A stretch of 21,952 nucleotides of DNA from Cloacibacillus sp. (GTDB lineage Bacteria; Synergistota; Synergistia; Synergistales; Synergistaceae): NCBI RefSeq assembly GCF_020860125.1, contig NZ_JAJBUX010000041.1, positions 1 through 21,952 on the forward strand, written 5' to 3'. Both the position numbers and the translations under genes were made by a program. Positions 7,208 to 15,165 of this stretch are shown here, one piece after another (within the stretch, counting starts at the first letter, position 1; each line of letters opens with the position of its first letter). Below the pieces are notes generated by a model. The model searched no databases, was not told the origin of the DNA, and saw nothing but the letters and a program-made list of their open reading frames with translations.

Positions 7208-8627
7208 TTATGCTGATGCCGGTCACCGCGTAAAAAATGGCGAACATAAAGCCCGTATAATTCATGATCGCCCACGGCAGATAATCGAGAGTGGAGATCC
7301 CGAGAGTGGCGGCCATGTACGCGGCCCCTCCCGTCCAGGGGATAAGCGCCGTCACAACGGTTCCAGAGTCCTCCAGTGTGCGTGATAAATTACAGGAAGC
7401 CAGCCCTCTGGCCTTATATACGTCGCCGAAGAGTTCCGCTGTGACAATTATGGATAAGTACGAGACGCCGCCGATGATGCTCATCAGCAGGGATGCCGCG
7501 ACGGTGCTGCTGATGATGCCGGCGTCGGTCTTTACCTTTGTCTGCAGCTTCTCCAGCATCACCTCCAGGCAGCCCGTGCAGGAGACGATGCCGCCAAAGA
7601 CGAAGGCGCAGTACGTTATCAGTAGTATCCCCATCATGCTGCTCATGCCGCCGCGGTTCAGCAGCCTGACCACCGCGGAGCTGGCGGCCACCGCGTCGAA
7701 GCCGGCCTTGTGCACCATATTGACGTTGAAGCCGCTGGCGCAGGCGGAGCAGACGTCGTTGAAAGAAAAACCCTGAATAAAGATCGCTAAAAGACAGGCC
7801 ACTACGCTTGAGACGAACATAAGCGGCGCGGTCGGATACTTCATGGCGCTGCCCACCATGACGATCACCAGCGGCAGCAGCAGCAAGATATTCCAGTTAT
7901 AGATCTGGTTGAACTGCGTCATCATCGTGGAGACGAGTTCCGAGCTGACTGCCTCTTGGGAACCGTTGAAACCGGCGATCAAATATACCGCCATTCCCAG
8001 CAGGCTTGCCGGCACCGTCGTCCAGAGCATATGTCTGATATGTTCGTAGATATCCGTATTCGTTATCGCCGCCGCCAGCACGGTCGTATCCGACAGGGGG
8101 CTCAGCTTGTCGCCGAAATAAGCGCCGGCAACGACCGCTCCCGCGGTGATCGGCAGCGACATTTGCAGCGTGGCGGCGATACTCATGACCACGATGCCGA
8201 TAGTCCCAACCGCGCCGTAAGAGGTTCCCGACAAAACCGATACGATCGCCGTGGCCAGAAAGGCGGTCAAATAGAGCACCCGTGTGTCGATGATCTGTAT
8301 TCCGTAATAGATCATCATCGGCAGCGTGCCGGAGATCATCCATGAGCCGATCAGCATCCCCACCGACACCAGAACTAATAGCGCGCCCGTGGACTGGCCG
8401 ATCTTATCTGATATCGCTTTTTGCAGATCGGACCAGGTGTAGCCGAGATAATAGGCGACGATCGCCGCCACCACGCTCGGCAGCAGCAGGATGATGGGGA
8501 TCGGTAATTTCAGTATCGGAAATCCCACCCCGACGAAAAACAGCATTGCGATCATTGGTAAAAGGGCGACAAACATAGTGGGACGGCGTTTCTCATTTGA
8601 CGGATGACTCTTATTGGCCTCTGTCAT
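7191..8627 (-). CDS. nhaC: NhaC-family Na+/H+ (or substrate-coupled) antiporter
   Basis: 478 residues with about 11-12 hydrophobic segments, the normal NhaC size. The family signature GDKLSPLSDTT lies at about 172-182, followed by NTDIYEHIRHMLWTTVPAS. NhaC proteins exchange Na+ for H+ across the cytoplasmic membrane; relatives such as MleN couple this to malate/lactate exchange, so a metabolite antiporter is equally possible. The ATG at 8627 has GAGGAGGG 8 bases upstream. It is the last gene of a minus-strand set with the ferredoxin (91-bp gap) and the flavoprotein, suggesting that it supplies or removes the substrate or ions for that redox pair. Confidence 0.85.
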   Translation of the reverse strand: MTEANKSHPSNEKRRPTMFVALLPMIAMLFFVGVGFPILKLPIPIILLLPSVVAAIVAYYLGYTWSDLQKAISDKIGQSTGALLVLVSVGMLIGSWMISGTLPMMIYYGIQIIDTRVLYLTAFLATAIVSVLSGTSYGAVGTIGIVVMSIAATLQMSLPITAGAVVAGAYFGDKLSPLSDTTVLAAAITNTDIYEHIRHMLWTTVPASLLGMAVYLIAGFNGSQEAVSSELVSTMMTQFNQIYNWNILLLLPLVIVMVGSAMKYPTAPLMFVSSVVACLLAIFIQGFSFNDVCSACASGFNVNMVHKAGFDAVAASSAVVRLLNRGGMSSMMGILLITYCAFVFGGIVSCTGCLEVMLEKLQTKVKTDAGIISSTVAASLLMSIIGGVSYLSIIVTAELFGDVYKARGLASCNLSRTLEDSGTVVTALIPWTGGAAYMAATLGISTLDYLPWAIMNYTGFMFAIFYAVTGISIKKIRS

Positions 8628-8718
8628 TTTATTCCCTCCTCAGGATTTATCAGGCTTTACGCGGCGAAAGACACCCATTCTGGTACTGGGAGCTGAAAAA
8701 GGGCCTCTTATCGGCCGC

Positions 8719-8985
8719 TCAAAGCCATTTCTGCCAGTTGAACTCTTCCGGTTGGTTTACGGACGGAGCCATCGCCGTAATATCCTCATAACAGGCCAGC
8801 GGTATCGTGTGACGGATGGCTCCGTGGCGGCACTCCAACGCGCAGACGCCGCAGTGGCTGCATTCGTCCGGGTAGGCGACGACCGGCTTCTTTTTCTCGC
8901 CGTCCCAGCCTATCACATCGTTCGGACAGTGATTATAGCAGGCTCCGCAGCTCAGACACTTATCATAGATGATCTCCACGCTCAT
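8719..8985 (-). CDS. Two-[4Fe-4S] ferredoxin subunit, AprB-like
   Basis: 88 residues. The first cluster is bound by Cys10, 13, 16 and 20 (CxxCxxCxxxCP), the second by Cys42, 45, 48 and 52. The CPND after the first motif, the CRHGAI after the second and a non-ferredoxin C-terminal tail of ~30 residues resemble the beta subunit of adenylylsulfate reductase (AprB), though the tail is much shorter than AprB's. It would carry electrons to or from the flavoprotein encoded just upstream. The ATG is 2 bases after that gene's stop and its AAAGGAGG lies inside the end of that gene, so the two subunits are translationally coupled and probably form a fixed complex. Confidence 0.88.
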   Translation of the reverse strand: MSVEIIYDKCLSCGACYNHCPNDVIGWDGEKKKPVVAYPDECSHCGVCALECRHGAIRHTIPLACYEDITAMAPSVNQPEEFNWQKWL

Positions 8986-8987
8986 AT

Positions 8988-10622
8988 TTACGCCTCCTTT
9001 AACTCAGGCACCTCGCGGGTCCCGATCGTCATCTCGCCGCCGTCGTCCCTCTCGATGACCACCCACTTCTCCCACGCGGGATCGGTGTCGGGATAATCGG
9101 TGCGGTAGTGGACATAATTTGCCAGATGGCGGAATCTGGTCTCCTTTCGGTACAAAGAGGCCCTGATATGCATCTCCGCGTAATCGATGATGCTTCTGGC
9201 CTCGCAGCAGCGCATCAATTCGTGGGGGCTCTCCGCCGTAAGCTTATCCGTAAAGTCCCTCCTGTAATCCAAGAGCTTTCCCAGCGCATATTCCATCATG
9301 TTCTCGCTCTTGAAATAACCGACGTCGTTCGTGACGAGCTCCCGCACGGCCAGTTCCAGTTCTTTGGGATTTATGCCCTCTCCCCTGGCCAGGGGTGCGC
9401 ATATCTCTTCCTCAAGGCGGCGCAGATACGCCTCCGGCGCTTCGGGCTGCCCGATAGCGGAGGCATATACCGACGCCTCCTCCGCCGCGATATCCCCGGT
9501 GACGCTCGCTCCGACTATCGCCCGCGCGAAAGCGGTCGTGGCTCCGGCGGCGTAGAGTCCGGGAACGGAGGTCCTCAGCCTTTCGTCAACGAGCGGTCCT
9601 CCCATGACGCAGCAGGGGTCCAGCTTCATCGGTATAAGGTCCTTTCTTATATCAAGGTTCCGCTGCTTAAACCATTGCTTTGTGATGGGATATTCGTTCG
9701 ACATCTCCCTCTCATACATCTTCAGGGCATCTTCGGGCACGTCCCTTAAATCCCAGTAAAGCGGGCTTCGGCCTTCGATGATCTCCTTCTGCATGATGAA
9801 GCAGCGCATGATGCTCTCCTCTGGGGTGTTCAGCAGGACCTCCCCGTTGCGGTTGATGAGCTTACCCATTTTATCGAACGGCTTGACTCCGACGATGCCG
9901 CCCCCGGCTCTGACAGTGACATAATCCCAGTAAAGGAACTCCATGTTGACCATCTTCGCCCCGGCATGGTAGGCCATCGTCTCCGCGTCGCCGGTATTAG
10001 TCGGTGAAAAATAGGTGTTGAATGGGCCGTCCGGCGCGATATACTGCCTGGTCGTCTCTCCGGTGCAGAGTATCGTCGCTTTGGCTATAAAGGCCGTGAG
10101 CTCGCCGCTTCTCGTGTTAAGCCCCACCGCGCCGATCACGCGGCCTCCGTCTTTGATAAGCTCGATGCCCATCGTCCTTTCATAAATCTTTGTCGTTGTT
10201 TTTTCAACGGCCTTTCCAAGCTTGACCTTGGTGTCCACCCCTCTGTATGAAATACAGCAGAAATGGCGTTCCGGGATACGCCAGATAAAATAACTTCCGT
10301 CGTCCTCCCTGAGAGGAACGCCGAACTCCTCCAGATCCTTCACGCGCTCATAGGCGTGCACGTCGACCACCAAAGTCACATTGGGGTCCACCAGATCCTT
10401 CTTCGCTGACGCCGCGTATTCCCTGGCCTCATCATAACTTATCGATTCGGGATGGACTCCGATAGAGACATGGTCCATTCCGGGACCGACGCTCCCGCCG
10501 CGCCGCAGCGTCGCCTTATCAAGAAGGGCTACGCTCTTTCCCATCTTACTGGCCCTTATCGCGGCGAAACATCCGGCGATGCCTCCGCCAATGACCAGTA
10601 TCTCAGTATGTACTATTTTCAT
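8988..10622 (-). CDS. FAD-dependent oxidoreductase, AprA / fumarate-reductase flavoprotein-like
   Basis: 544 residues. N-terminal Rossmann motif IGGGIAG (11-17) followed by the acidic VALLD that binds ribose. The second FAD signature ATILCTGETT lies near 185 and the C-terminal FAD motif GLYAAGATTAFARAIVGASV near 380-400, followed by a helical domain. Overall organisation matches the succinate dehydrogenase / fumarate reductase / adenylylsulfate reductase alpha family. Pairing with an AprB-like ferredoxin makes AprA-like the closest fit, but true APS reductase is unlikely: no sat, qmo or dsr genes are nearby and the GGSVGPGMDHVS segment is unusual. It presumably oxidises or reduces an organic or sulfur substrate anaerobically. 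No signal peptide, hence cytoplasmic. GGGG lies about 8 bases before the ATG. Confidence 0.82.
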   Translation of the reverse strand: MKIVHTEILVIGGGIAGCFAAIRASKMGKSVALLDKATLRRGGSVGPGMDHVSIGVHPESISYDEAREYAASAKKDLVDPNVTLVVDVHAYERVKDLEEFGVPLREDDGSYFIWRIPERHFCCISYRGVDTKVKLGKAVEKTTTKIYERTMGIELIKDGGRVIGAVGLNTRSGELTAFIAKATILCTGETTRQYIAPDGPFNTYFSPTNTGDAETMAYHAGAKMVNMEFLYWDYVTVRAGGGIVGVKPFDKMGKLINRNGEVLLNTPEESIMRCFIMQKEIIEGRSPLYWDLRDVPEDALKMYEREMSNEYPITKQWFKQRNLDIRKDLIPMKLDPCCVMGGPLVDERLRTSVPGLYAAGATTAFARAIVGASVTGDIAAEEASVYASAIGQPEAPEAYLRRLEEEICAPLARGEGINPKELELAVRELVTNDVGYFKSENMMEYALGKLLDYRRDFTDKLTAESPHELMRCCEARSIIDYAEMHIRASLYRKETRFRHLANYVHYRTDYPDTDPAWEKWVVIERDDGGEMTIGTREVPELKEA

Positions 10623-10668
10623 GACCGCACCCCTGTTATCATAAAATTTTTAACAGCATCGGTTACTC

Positions 10669-10772
10669 AATCGTGATCTAAAGATGTTCTTTGCCTGATG
10701 CCACGATTATCCAATAGTTTTTTTTATAATTCCAACAACAATAAATGGTGATACCACAAAATAAATTTGTGG
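10669..10772 (-). promoter_or_regulatory. Dyad symmetries upstream of the flavoprotein gene
   Basis: The 231-bp gap between the LysR gene and the flavoprotein gene is AT-rich. It holds an exact 7-bp inverted repeat CCACAAA (10754-10760) / TTTGTGG (10766-10772) around a 5-base centre, and a second one, AATCGTG (10669-10675) / CACGATT (10702-10708). Neither is followed by a T run on the minus strand, so they look like protein-binding sites for the flavoprotein operon, possibly of the LysR regulator encoded next to it. No clear promoter hexamers could be chosen. Confidence 0.35.
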
Positions 10773-10853
10773 CGTAATGGAAAGGTTTTTACTCTTTGCC
10801 GGGGCGGCTTTTGCCGTATGCGCGGCGCGCTGCCGTCGGATATTCGGGCGGCG

Positions 10854-11741
10854 TCAGTTTCGTGAGGTATGATGTACGATAAAATCGATAAATCTGTCAG
10901 TGGCGCGACTTAAAGGCCTGCCCCTCCGGCGGACCAGTCCATATTTCCACACCATATCTTCGTCCGCGAGCGGTATCTTGAGGCAGTGCTCCATATCCAT
11001 ATCCCGCGTGATATATTCCATACAGATGAAGACACACATGTTCATCTTTACCATGCTCAGCAATATCCCGCTTTCACCGCTTTCGACGATAAATTCAGGC
11101 GTGAACCCGTGACGGCGGCAGCACTCCACGAGCTTATGATATACCTCATAATACTTGTTAAGAGAGACGAGCTTTTCGTTTCTTAAATCAGCAACGCTAA
11201 CCGACCCTCTGCCTGCCAGCGGACTTTCCCTGTTGACCACGGCATAAATTCTTTCCTCACCGACGGGAATATATTCCATATCAGTAATATCATGGGGGCG
11301 GGGGCAGAGCGCAATGTCGGCCGTGCCGTTCAAGACGTTCTCAACGCAGGCGGTATCGGAGCTTTCTATGCCTTTTAACTCGATATCCCGGTTTGCTTCG
11401 CGGAACCGGAAGAGCATGTCGGGCGAACAGGCCTGTAGAACGCCTGGCGCGAGCCCCAGAAAAAGCGGTTCCTTGATCCTCTCGAACCGGGCGCTTAATT
11501 CCAGCGTCATTTCGTCAAAATTCCTCACCAGAGGGATAGACAGGTCGCGCAGAATATCTCCCACCGCCGTAGGCACGATGCCGTTGGGCGTGCGCTCAAA
11601 GAGAGCGCGCCCCAACTCCCTTTCCAGCGTGATGATGGAGCTGCTCAAGGCCTGCTGGGAGAGGAAAAGATTTTCCGCCGTTTTTGTAAAACTTCCCGTT
11701 TCATACAAATCCAAAAAACGTTTCAGTTGTTTTATATCCAT
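10854..11741 (-). CDS. LysR-family transcriptional regulator
   Basis: 295 residues, the standard length. The N-terminal winged helix-turn-helix (1-60) shows the family pattern MDIKQLKRFLDLYETGSFTK, AENLFLSQQALSSSI, LERELGRALFER. The rest fits the effector-binding domain (LGLAPGVLQ, ESSDTACVENVLNGTADIALCPRP). It lies directly upstream of, and in the same direction as, the flavoprotein-ferredoxin-NhaC genes, separated by 231 bp with dyad elements. It is the natural candidate to control them in response to their substrate, although LysR regulators more often face their targets divergently. The inducer is unknown. Confidence 0.88.
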   Translation of the reverse strand: MDIKQLKRFLDLYETGSFTKTAENLFLSQQALSSSIITLERELGRALFERTPNGIVPTAVGDILRDLSIPLVRNFDEMTLELSARFERIKEPLFLGLAPGVLQACSPDMLFRFREANRDIELKGIESSDTACVENVLNGTADIALCPRPHDITDMEYIPVGEERIYAVVNRESPLAGRGSVSVADLRNEKLVSLNKYYEVYHKLVECCRRHGFTPEFIVESGESGILLSMVKMNMCVFICMEYITRDMDMEHCLKIPLADEDMVWKYGLVRRRGRPLSRATDRFIDFIVHHTSRN

Positions 11742-11893
11742 TCCGCATCACCGCCGGCGTCCTTGAACTTAAGAGATAGTCAGACTGCTCCTATTATAAG
11801 GCATCATAGTGAAAGGCAGGGCGGCGGGATAAATTATTTAACCACAGCTGTGGGCGAAAGCGGCGGCGCGAAACCATTTGCCGTTGCAGGGAT

Positions 11894-11923
11894 AAAAAAA
11901 GACTGCCCCGCGCGGGGGCAGTC
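11894..11923 (-). terminator. Rho-independent terminator of the yeiH-like gene
   Basis: Perfect 9-bp stem GACTGCCCC (11901-11909) / GGGGCAGTC (11915-11923) with a GCGCG loop. On the minus strand it runs into seven T residues (11894-11900). It lies 60 bases after the yeiH-like stop codon. Confidence 0.92.
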
Positions 11924-11983
11924 TCAATATATCGCGGCCTCTGCGCCGCCTGTAACAGAGGGTCGTCCGTCGGGATCGCGGGA

Positions 11984-13021
11984 TTACATAAGCTCCAGCG
12001 CTGACTGCAGGACCAGACAGACCCCGGTGATACCCGCCCAGCAGGAGGCTCCCAGAAGGATAGGCTTGCCGCCGTTCTTTATAAGTTTGACGATATTCGT
12101 ATTCAGGCCGATGGCCGCCATCGCAAGGATGATAAAGAACTTACTCAGCTCCTTTACGGGGCCGAACGTGGAGGCCGAAACGCCATAGCTTACGGCCACG
12201 GTCGTTATGACGGAGGCGGCGATGAAGAAGAGGATAAAAAACGGGAATATCTGTTTCATGTCAACTTTGCCGCCGTAGCCCTCCTTTTCCTTGCGCGCAT
12301 ACGTAGTGGCTAAAATCAAAGTGATGGGGATGATGGCCAAGGTTCTCGTCAGCTTTACCGTCACGGCTTTATCCAGCGTAGCCGAGCCGAGATTCCACAT
12401 ACTGTCCCATGTCGCGGCCGTGGCCGTCACCGAAGATGTATCGTTGACCGCGGTACCCGCGAAGATGCCGAAAGGCTCTCCCGAAGCGATGTTAAAGCCG
12501 ATCATCTGACCAAGTGCCGGGAATACGAGCGCGGCCACCACGTTAAAGAAGAAAATTACTGAGATCGCCTGCGCGACCTCCTCCTCGTCGGCGTCGATCA
12601 CAGGCGCCGTGGCGGCGATCGCGGAGCCGCCGCAGATGGAGGAACCGACACCGATCAGCATCGATATCTTCGAGGGAATGTGCATCGTCTTATGCAGCGC
12701 GTAAGCGACCAGCAGGGAGACCGATATCGTGCAGATAATGATCGGGAGCGACTGCCTGCCAGTCTGTAACACGACGTTGAGGTCCATTCCGAACCCCAGC
12801 AGGATTACGGCCCACTGCAGCACCTTCTTGGAGGTAAACTTGATGCCGGAATCGACCTTTGACTTATCCTTCAAAAATATCGTCAGCAGCATCCCCGCCA
12901 AAATAGCGATGACCGCGCCTCCGACGATGGGAAACATCTTTCCCAGAAACCAGGCCGGAGCGGCGATCGCAAAGCAAAGCATAATTCCGTATCCATTCTT
13001 TCTCACAAAGTCCATCTTCAT
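11984..13021 (-). CDS. yeiH: YeiH/COG2855-family transporter, probable sulfite or sulfate exporter
   Basis: 345 residues from the ATG at 13021, with about 10 hydrophobic helices. Diagnostic motifs are WAVILLGFGMDL, GVGSSICGGSAIAATAPVI, AQAISVIFFFN and GTAVNDTSSVTATA, which define the family called putative sulfate exporter (UPF0324). Family members near sulfonate-degradation genes (for example cuyZ) are regarded as sulfite exporters of the inner membrane. GAGGG lies 4 bases before ATG 13021 and 10 bases before ATG 13015, so either may be used; an upstream ATG at 13069 lacks a binding site. It faces a LysR regulator across about 500 bp, as yeiH faces yeiE in E. coli, and it ends at a strong terminator, so it is monocistronic. 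Confidence 0.85.
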   Translation of the reverse strand: MKMDFVRKNGYGIMLCFAIAAPAWFLGKMFPIVGGAVIAILAGMLLTIFLKDKSKVDSGIKFTSKKVLQWAVILLGFGMDLNVVLQTGRQSLPIIICTISVSLLVAYALHKTMHIPSKISMLIGVGSSICGGSAIAATAPVIDADEEEVAQAISVIFFFNVVAALVFPALGQMIGFNIASGEPFGIFAGTAVNDTSSVTATAATWDSMWNLGSATLDKAVTVKLTRTLAIIPITLILATTYARKEKEGYGGKVDMKQIFPFFILFFIAASVITTVAVSYGVSASTFGPVKELSKFFIILAMAAIGLNTNIVKLIKNGGKPILLGASCWAGITGVCLVLQSALELM

Positions 13022-13108
13022 TAAACCCTCTTTCTTAATAATCAGCGATGATAGGCGTATTATAAGCATGTTTTACTGAAACTCAAAATTATAAATATTG
13101 ATGAAACG

Positions 13109-13123
13109 ATAAATTTAGGTTAT
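13109..13123 (-). promoter_or_regulatory. Possible LysR box upstream of the yeiH-like gene
   Basis: ATAA-N7-TTAT, which also fits the T-N11-A core typical of LysR-regulator sites, lies about 90 bp upstream of the yeiH-like start codon in an AT-rich stretch. The facing LysR gene would be the regulator. Such motifs are common in AT-rich DNA, so support is weak. Confidence 0.3.
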
Positions 13124-13255
13124 GATAAAAATGGATGAAAAAGAAATTTTTCAGCTAAAGGCTTGGATATTGGAGAAAGAGGGCAAATCGTACCTCTAAA
13201 CGCCATTTTATTTTGGCGGGTACAGAGATAAGTAGCAGTTTATCTTTTGACTTTG

Positions 13256-13456
13256 TCCTTAAAGGCGCCCTCTGTGAGGGAGCTGGCTCGGCGATGTTTT
13301 TTCGCCGAGACTGAGGGAGAGTTGACCTTATGTTCTCCCGCGGCTTTTGCCGCGGGCTCTGTTTGGCGCGGAAACCGCTCCAAACAGAGCAACACTCCTT
13401 CCGTCTCGCCGCAAAAGCGGCGGCGATCCACCTTCCTCAGAGAGGAAGGCTTTTAG
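13256..13456. repeat. Nested-hairpin, MITE-like intergenic repeat
   Basis: About 200 bp whose two halves are imperfect inverted copies. The left arm (13263-13330) is the reverse complement of the right arm (13388-13452) with scattered changes. Individual hairpins are CCCTC/GAGGG (13268-13280), CTCGGCGA/TCGCCGAG (13287-13309), CCCGCGGC/GCCGCGGG (13337-13356), an 11-bp stem GCTCTGTTTGG/CCAAACAGAGC (13356-13390), CGCCGC/GCGGCG (13407-13422) and CCTTCCTC/GAGGAAGG (13431-13449). No credible gene is present; the short reading frames on both strands only reflect the palindrome. Such elements usually occur many times in a genome. It lies between the divergent yeiH-like and LysR genes, so it could also insulate or modulate them. 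Confidence 0.75.
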
Positions 13457-13525
13457 AAAAAAACGCCGTTTATCATCGATAGGCTGAAAGCTAAATCGTA
13501 GTTTGACAAAATAGGAGATGCTTTG

Positions 13526-14410
13526 ATGCTGGATTTTAGAATAAAGACATTTTTAAGCGTATGCAAATACATGAACCTCACCTACGCCGCGGAGGAGCTG
13601 CACATCACACAGCCGGCGGTATCGCAGCAGATACGTTACCTGGAAAAACTATACGGCGTGAGGCTGCTGGCCCGCGAGGGGAAAAAAATAAAGCTGACAC
13701 CCGCGGGAGAGGTACTTCTCTCAACGATGATGCTGCTGCGAAACGACGAGAGCACGATGATCAAGCGTATGCGGCAATACAACGAAAAGAAAAAGGCCCT
13801 GATATTCGGCGTGACCCTTACGATCGGCAAATACGTTATAGTTTCGCCTCTGGCGCAGTATCTTAAAAAACATCCCGAGACGGACATTCATATCAAATAT
13901 GGCAACACCTCCCTGCTCTTGGACCACCTTCGCGGCGGCGAGATCGACTTCGCGCTTGTGGAGGGCTATTTCAAGTCGCACGACTACGACATGCTGCACT
14001 ACCGGACGGAAAAATATATCCCCGTCTGCGCGGCGGGACATCGCTTCATAAAAGATGTAAAGACGCTGGACGACCTGCTGCCGGAAAGGCTCCTTGCCAG
14101 GGAGCAGGGCTCGGGAACTAGAGACATCCTGGAAAAAAACTTGGAGACTCGCAATCTCTCCATCTCGGACTTCTCTCACCTCGTCGAAGTGGAAAATATG
14201 CACACCATCGTCAGTCTTCTGGTCCAGGACTGCGGAGTAGCCTTCTTATATCAGGCAGCGGTCCGCCAGGAAATAGAAAGCGGCCTGCTGAGGCAAATTC
14301 CACTTGCGGACTTTGAAATGGAACATGACTTTACCTTCCTCTGGAACAAGGGCAGCGTCTTCTCAGAATACTACGCGGGCGTCTGCGGTGAATTGAAGAC
14401 ATGCGAGTGA
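13526..14410 (+). CDS. LysR-family transcriptional regulator (YeiE/CysB-like context)
   Basis: 294 residues. The N-terminal helix-turn-helix has the classical pattern FRIKTFLSVCKYMNLTYAAE, LHITQPAVSQQIRYLE, LYGVRLLAREGKKIKLTPAG. The effector domain contains LRGGEIDFALVEGYF and a conserved EQGSGTRDILE, also seen in LysR regulators of the YeiE/CbbR group. It is divergent from the yeiH-like exporter gene, as yeiE is from yeiH in E. coli, so sulfite- or sulfur-responsive control of the exporter is a reasonable inference. ATG 13526 is chosen, with AGGAG 8 bases upstream; an in-frame TTG at 13523 is less well spaced. No terminator is evident after it. Confidence 0.88.
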   Translation: MLDFRIKTFLSVCKYMNLTYAAEELHITQPAVSQQIRYLEKLYGVRLLAREGKKIKLTPAGEVLLSTMMLLRNDESTMIKRMRQYNEKKKALIFGVTLTIGKYVIVSPLAQYLKKHPETDIHIKYGNTSLLLDHLRGGEIDFALVEGYFKSHDYDMLHYRTEKYIPVCAAGHRFIKDVKTLDDLLPERLLAREQGSGTRDILEKNLETRNLSISDFSHLVEVENMHTIVSLLVQDCGVAFLYQAAVRQEIESGLLRQIPLADFEMEHDFTFLWNKGSVFSEYYAGVCGELKTCE

Positions 14411-14767
14411 TCGGCCGGTTTTGATAAAGATAGGGCGAAGCGGCTCGTATAATATAGATTACTCACGAAAGAGATGGGGCGAAAGTAAGCGTAAAGTAAT
14501 CATGATGGCCAATTATGATATCAATACCATCATGATAAACAGGAGTCGGAAAGGCCGGGACGACGCTAAGTACAATGATACTGCCATCCGTACCGGCAGC
14601 CGTCCGCTCTGTAACGAGCAGGTATCCAACGTCTGCCCATAAGGGACATGGAATTGTATGCCAGTGGTGTTGCTTTAAGTCGCAGGCTCTCGTTTTTTCT
14701 GTAATTGTGATACGCTTTTTGTGGCAGAGCCGATGCTATTATTAAAGCCGGAAGCGAGGAAGTCCCT
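14411..14767. other. 357-bp gap with a strong inverted repeat; no convincing gene
   Basis: The stretch holds an exact 10-bp inverted repeat ATCATGATGG (14499-14508) / CCATCATGAT (14527-14536), with the 8-bp palindrome TGATATCA (14516-14523) inside it, and a short hairpin CTGCC/GGCAG (14581-14599). A 46-codon reading frame from ATG 14502 to 14642 overlaps the repeat but has no good ribosome binding site and no recognisable product, so it is not called. The region presumably carries the promoter of the small membrane-protein gene at 14768. The inverted repeat could be an operator or part of an untranslated leader. Confidence 0.4.
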
Positions 14768-15004
14768 ATGACCAAACCTAGCGTAATATTGAGCAAACTT
14801 GATACCGCCTCTCTTGATATTATCAATAAAATGGCAGTTGTCCTCGTATTTATAACTTTGACAGCTGCTACTATTTATACGGGAAGCCTCGCAATGGGTG
14901 TAATATTCACTCTTGTTGCCATGGCCGCTTTGGCGATAGCTGCGCCGATATTGGGAATCATTCTCTACGGAGCTTATACGATATTTAAGCTGATAAAACT
15001 CTAA
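14768..15004 (+). CDS. Small two-helix membrane protein
   Basis: 78 residues: a short polar N-terminus (~20), two hydrophobic segments at about 22-43 and 45-73, and a basic end (FKLIKL). The ATG has GAGGAAG about 6 bases upstream, which makes translation likely despite the size. The second gene downstream (15166) has the same architecture: an Asp/Leu/Ile-rich approach, two helices with small residues between, and an FK-type basic tail. The two may be distant duplicates. No family is recognised. A membrane peptide with a regulatory, holin-like or transporter-accessory role cannot be separated from sequence alone. Confidence 0.55.
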   Translation: MTKPSVILSKLDTASLDIINKMAVVLVFITLTAATIYTGSLAMGVIFTLVAMAALAIAAPILGIILYGAYTIFKLIKL

Positions 15005-15165
15005 ATTTTTACCCATACATCGCTTTTATTATTTTTACTGTCTCATCATATTATCATATCTGTACGCATGCATGGAAAGCAAAAAAGAATGGCCATGAGA
15101 TTTTTATAACATTGTGAAGGAAGCAGAACCTATAGCAGATCCAAAACGGGGAGAGGGCGGCGCCG

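Noticed and set aside
8988..10622. True adenylylsulfate reductase AprA for sulfate respiration
   Set aside because: No sat, qmo or dsr genes are present, the ferredoxin tail is short and a conserved N-terminal stretch differs, so only AprA-like is claimed.
13240..13456. Short reading frames of 60-70 codons on both strands
   Set aside because: They are products of the palindromic repeat; the two strands give similar low-complexity peptides and there is no usable ribosome binding site.
14502..14642. 46-aa protein beginning MMANYDINT
   Set aside because: Weak binding site, overlap with a strong inverted repeat and no recognisable features; left uncalled.
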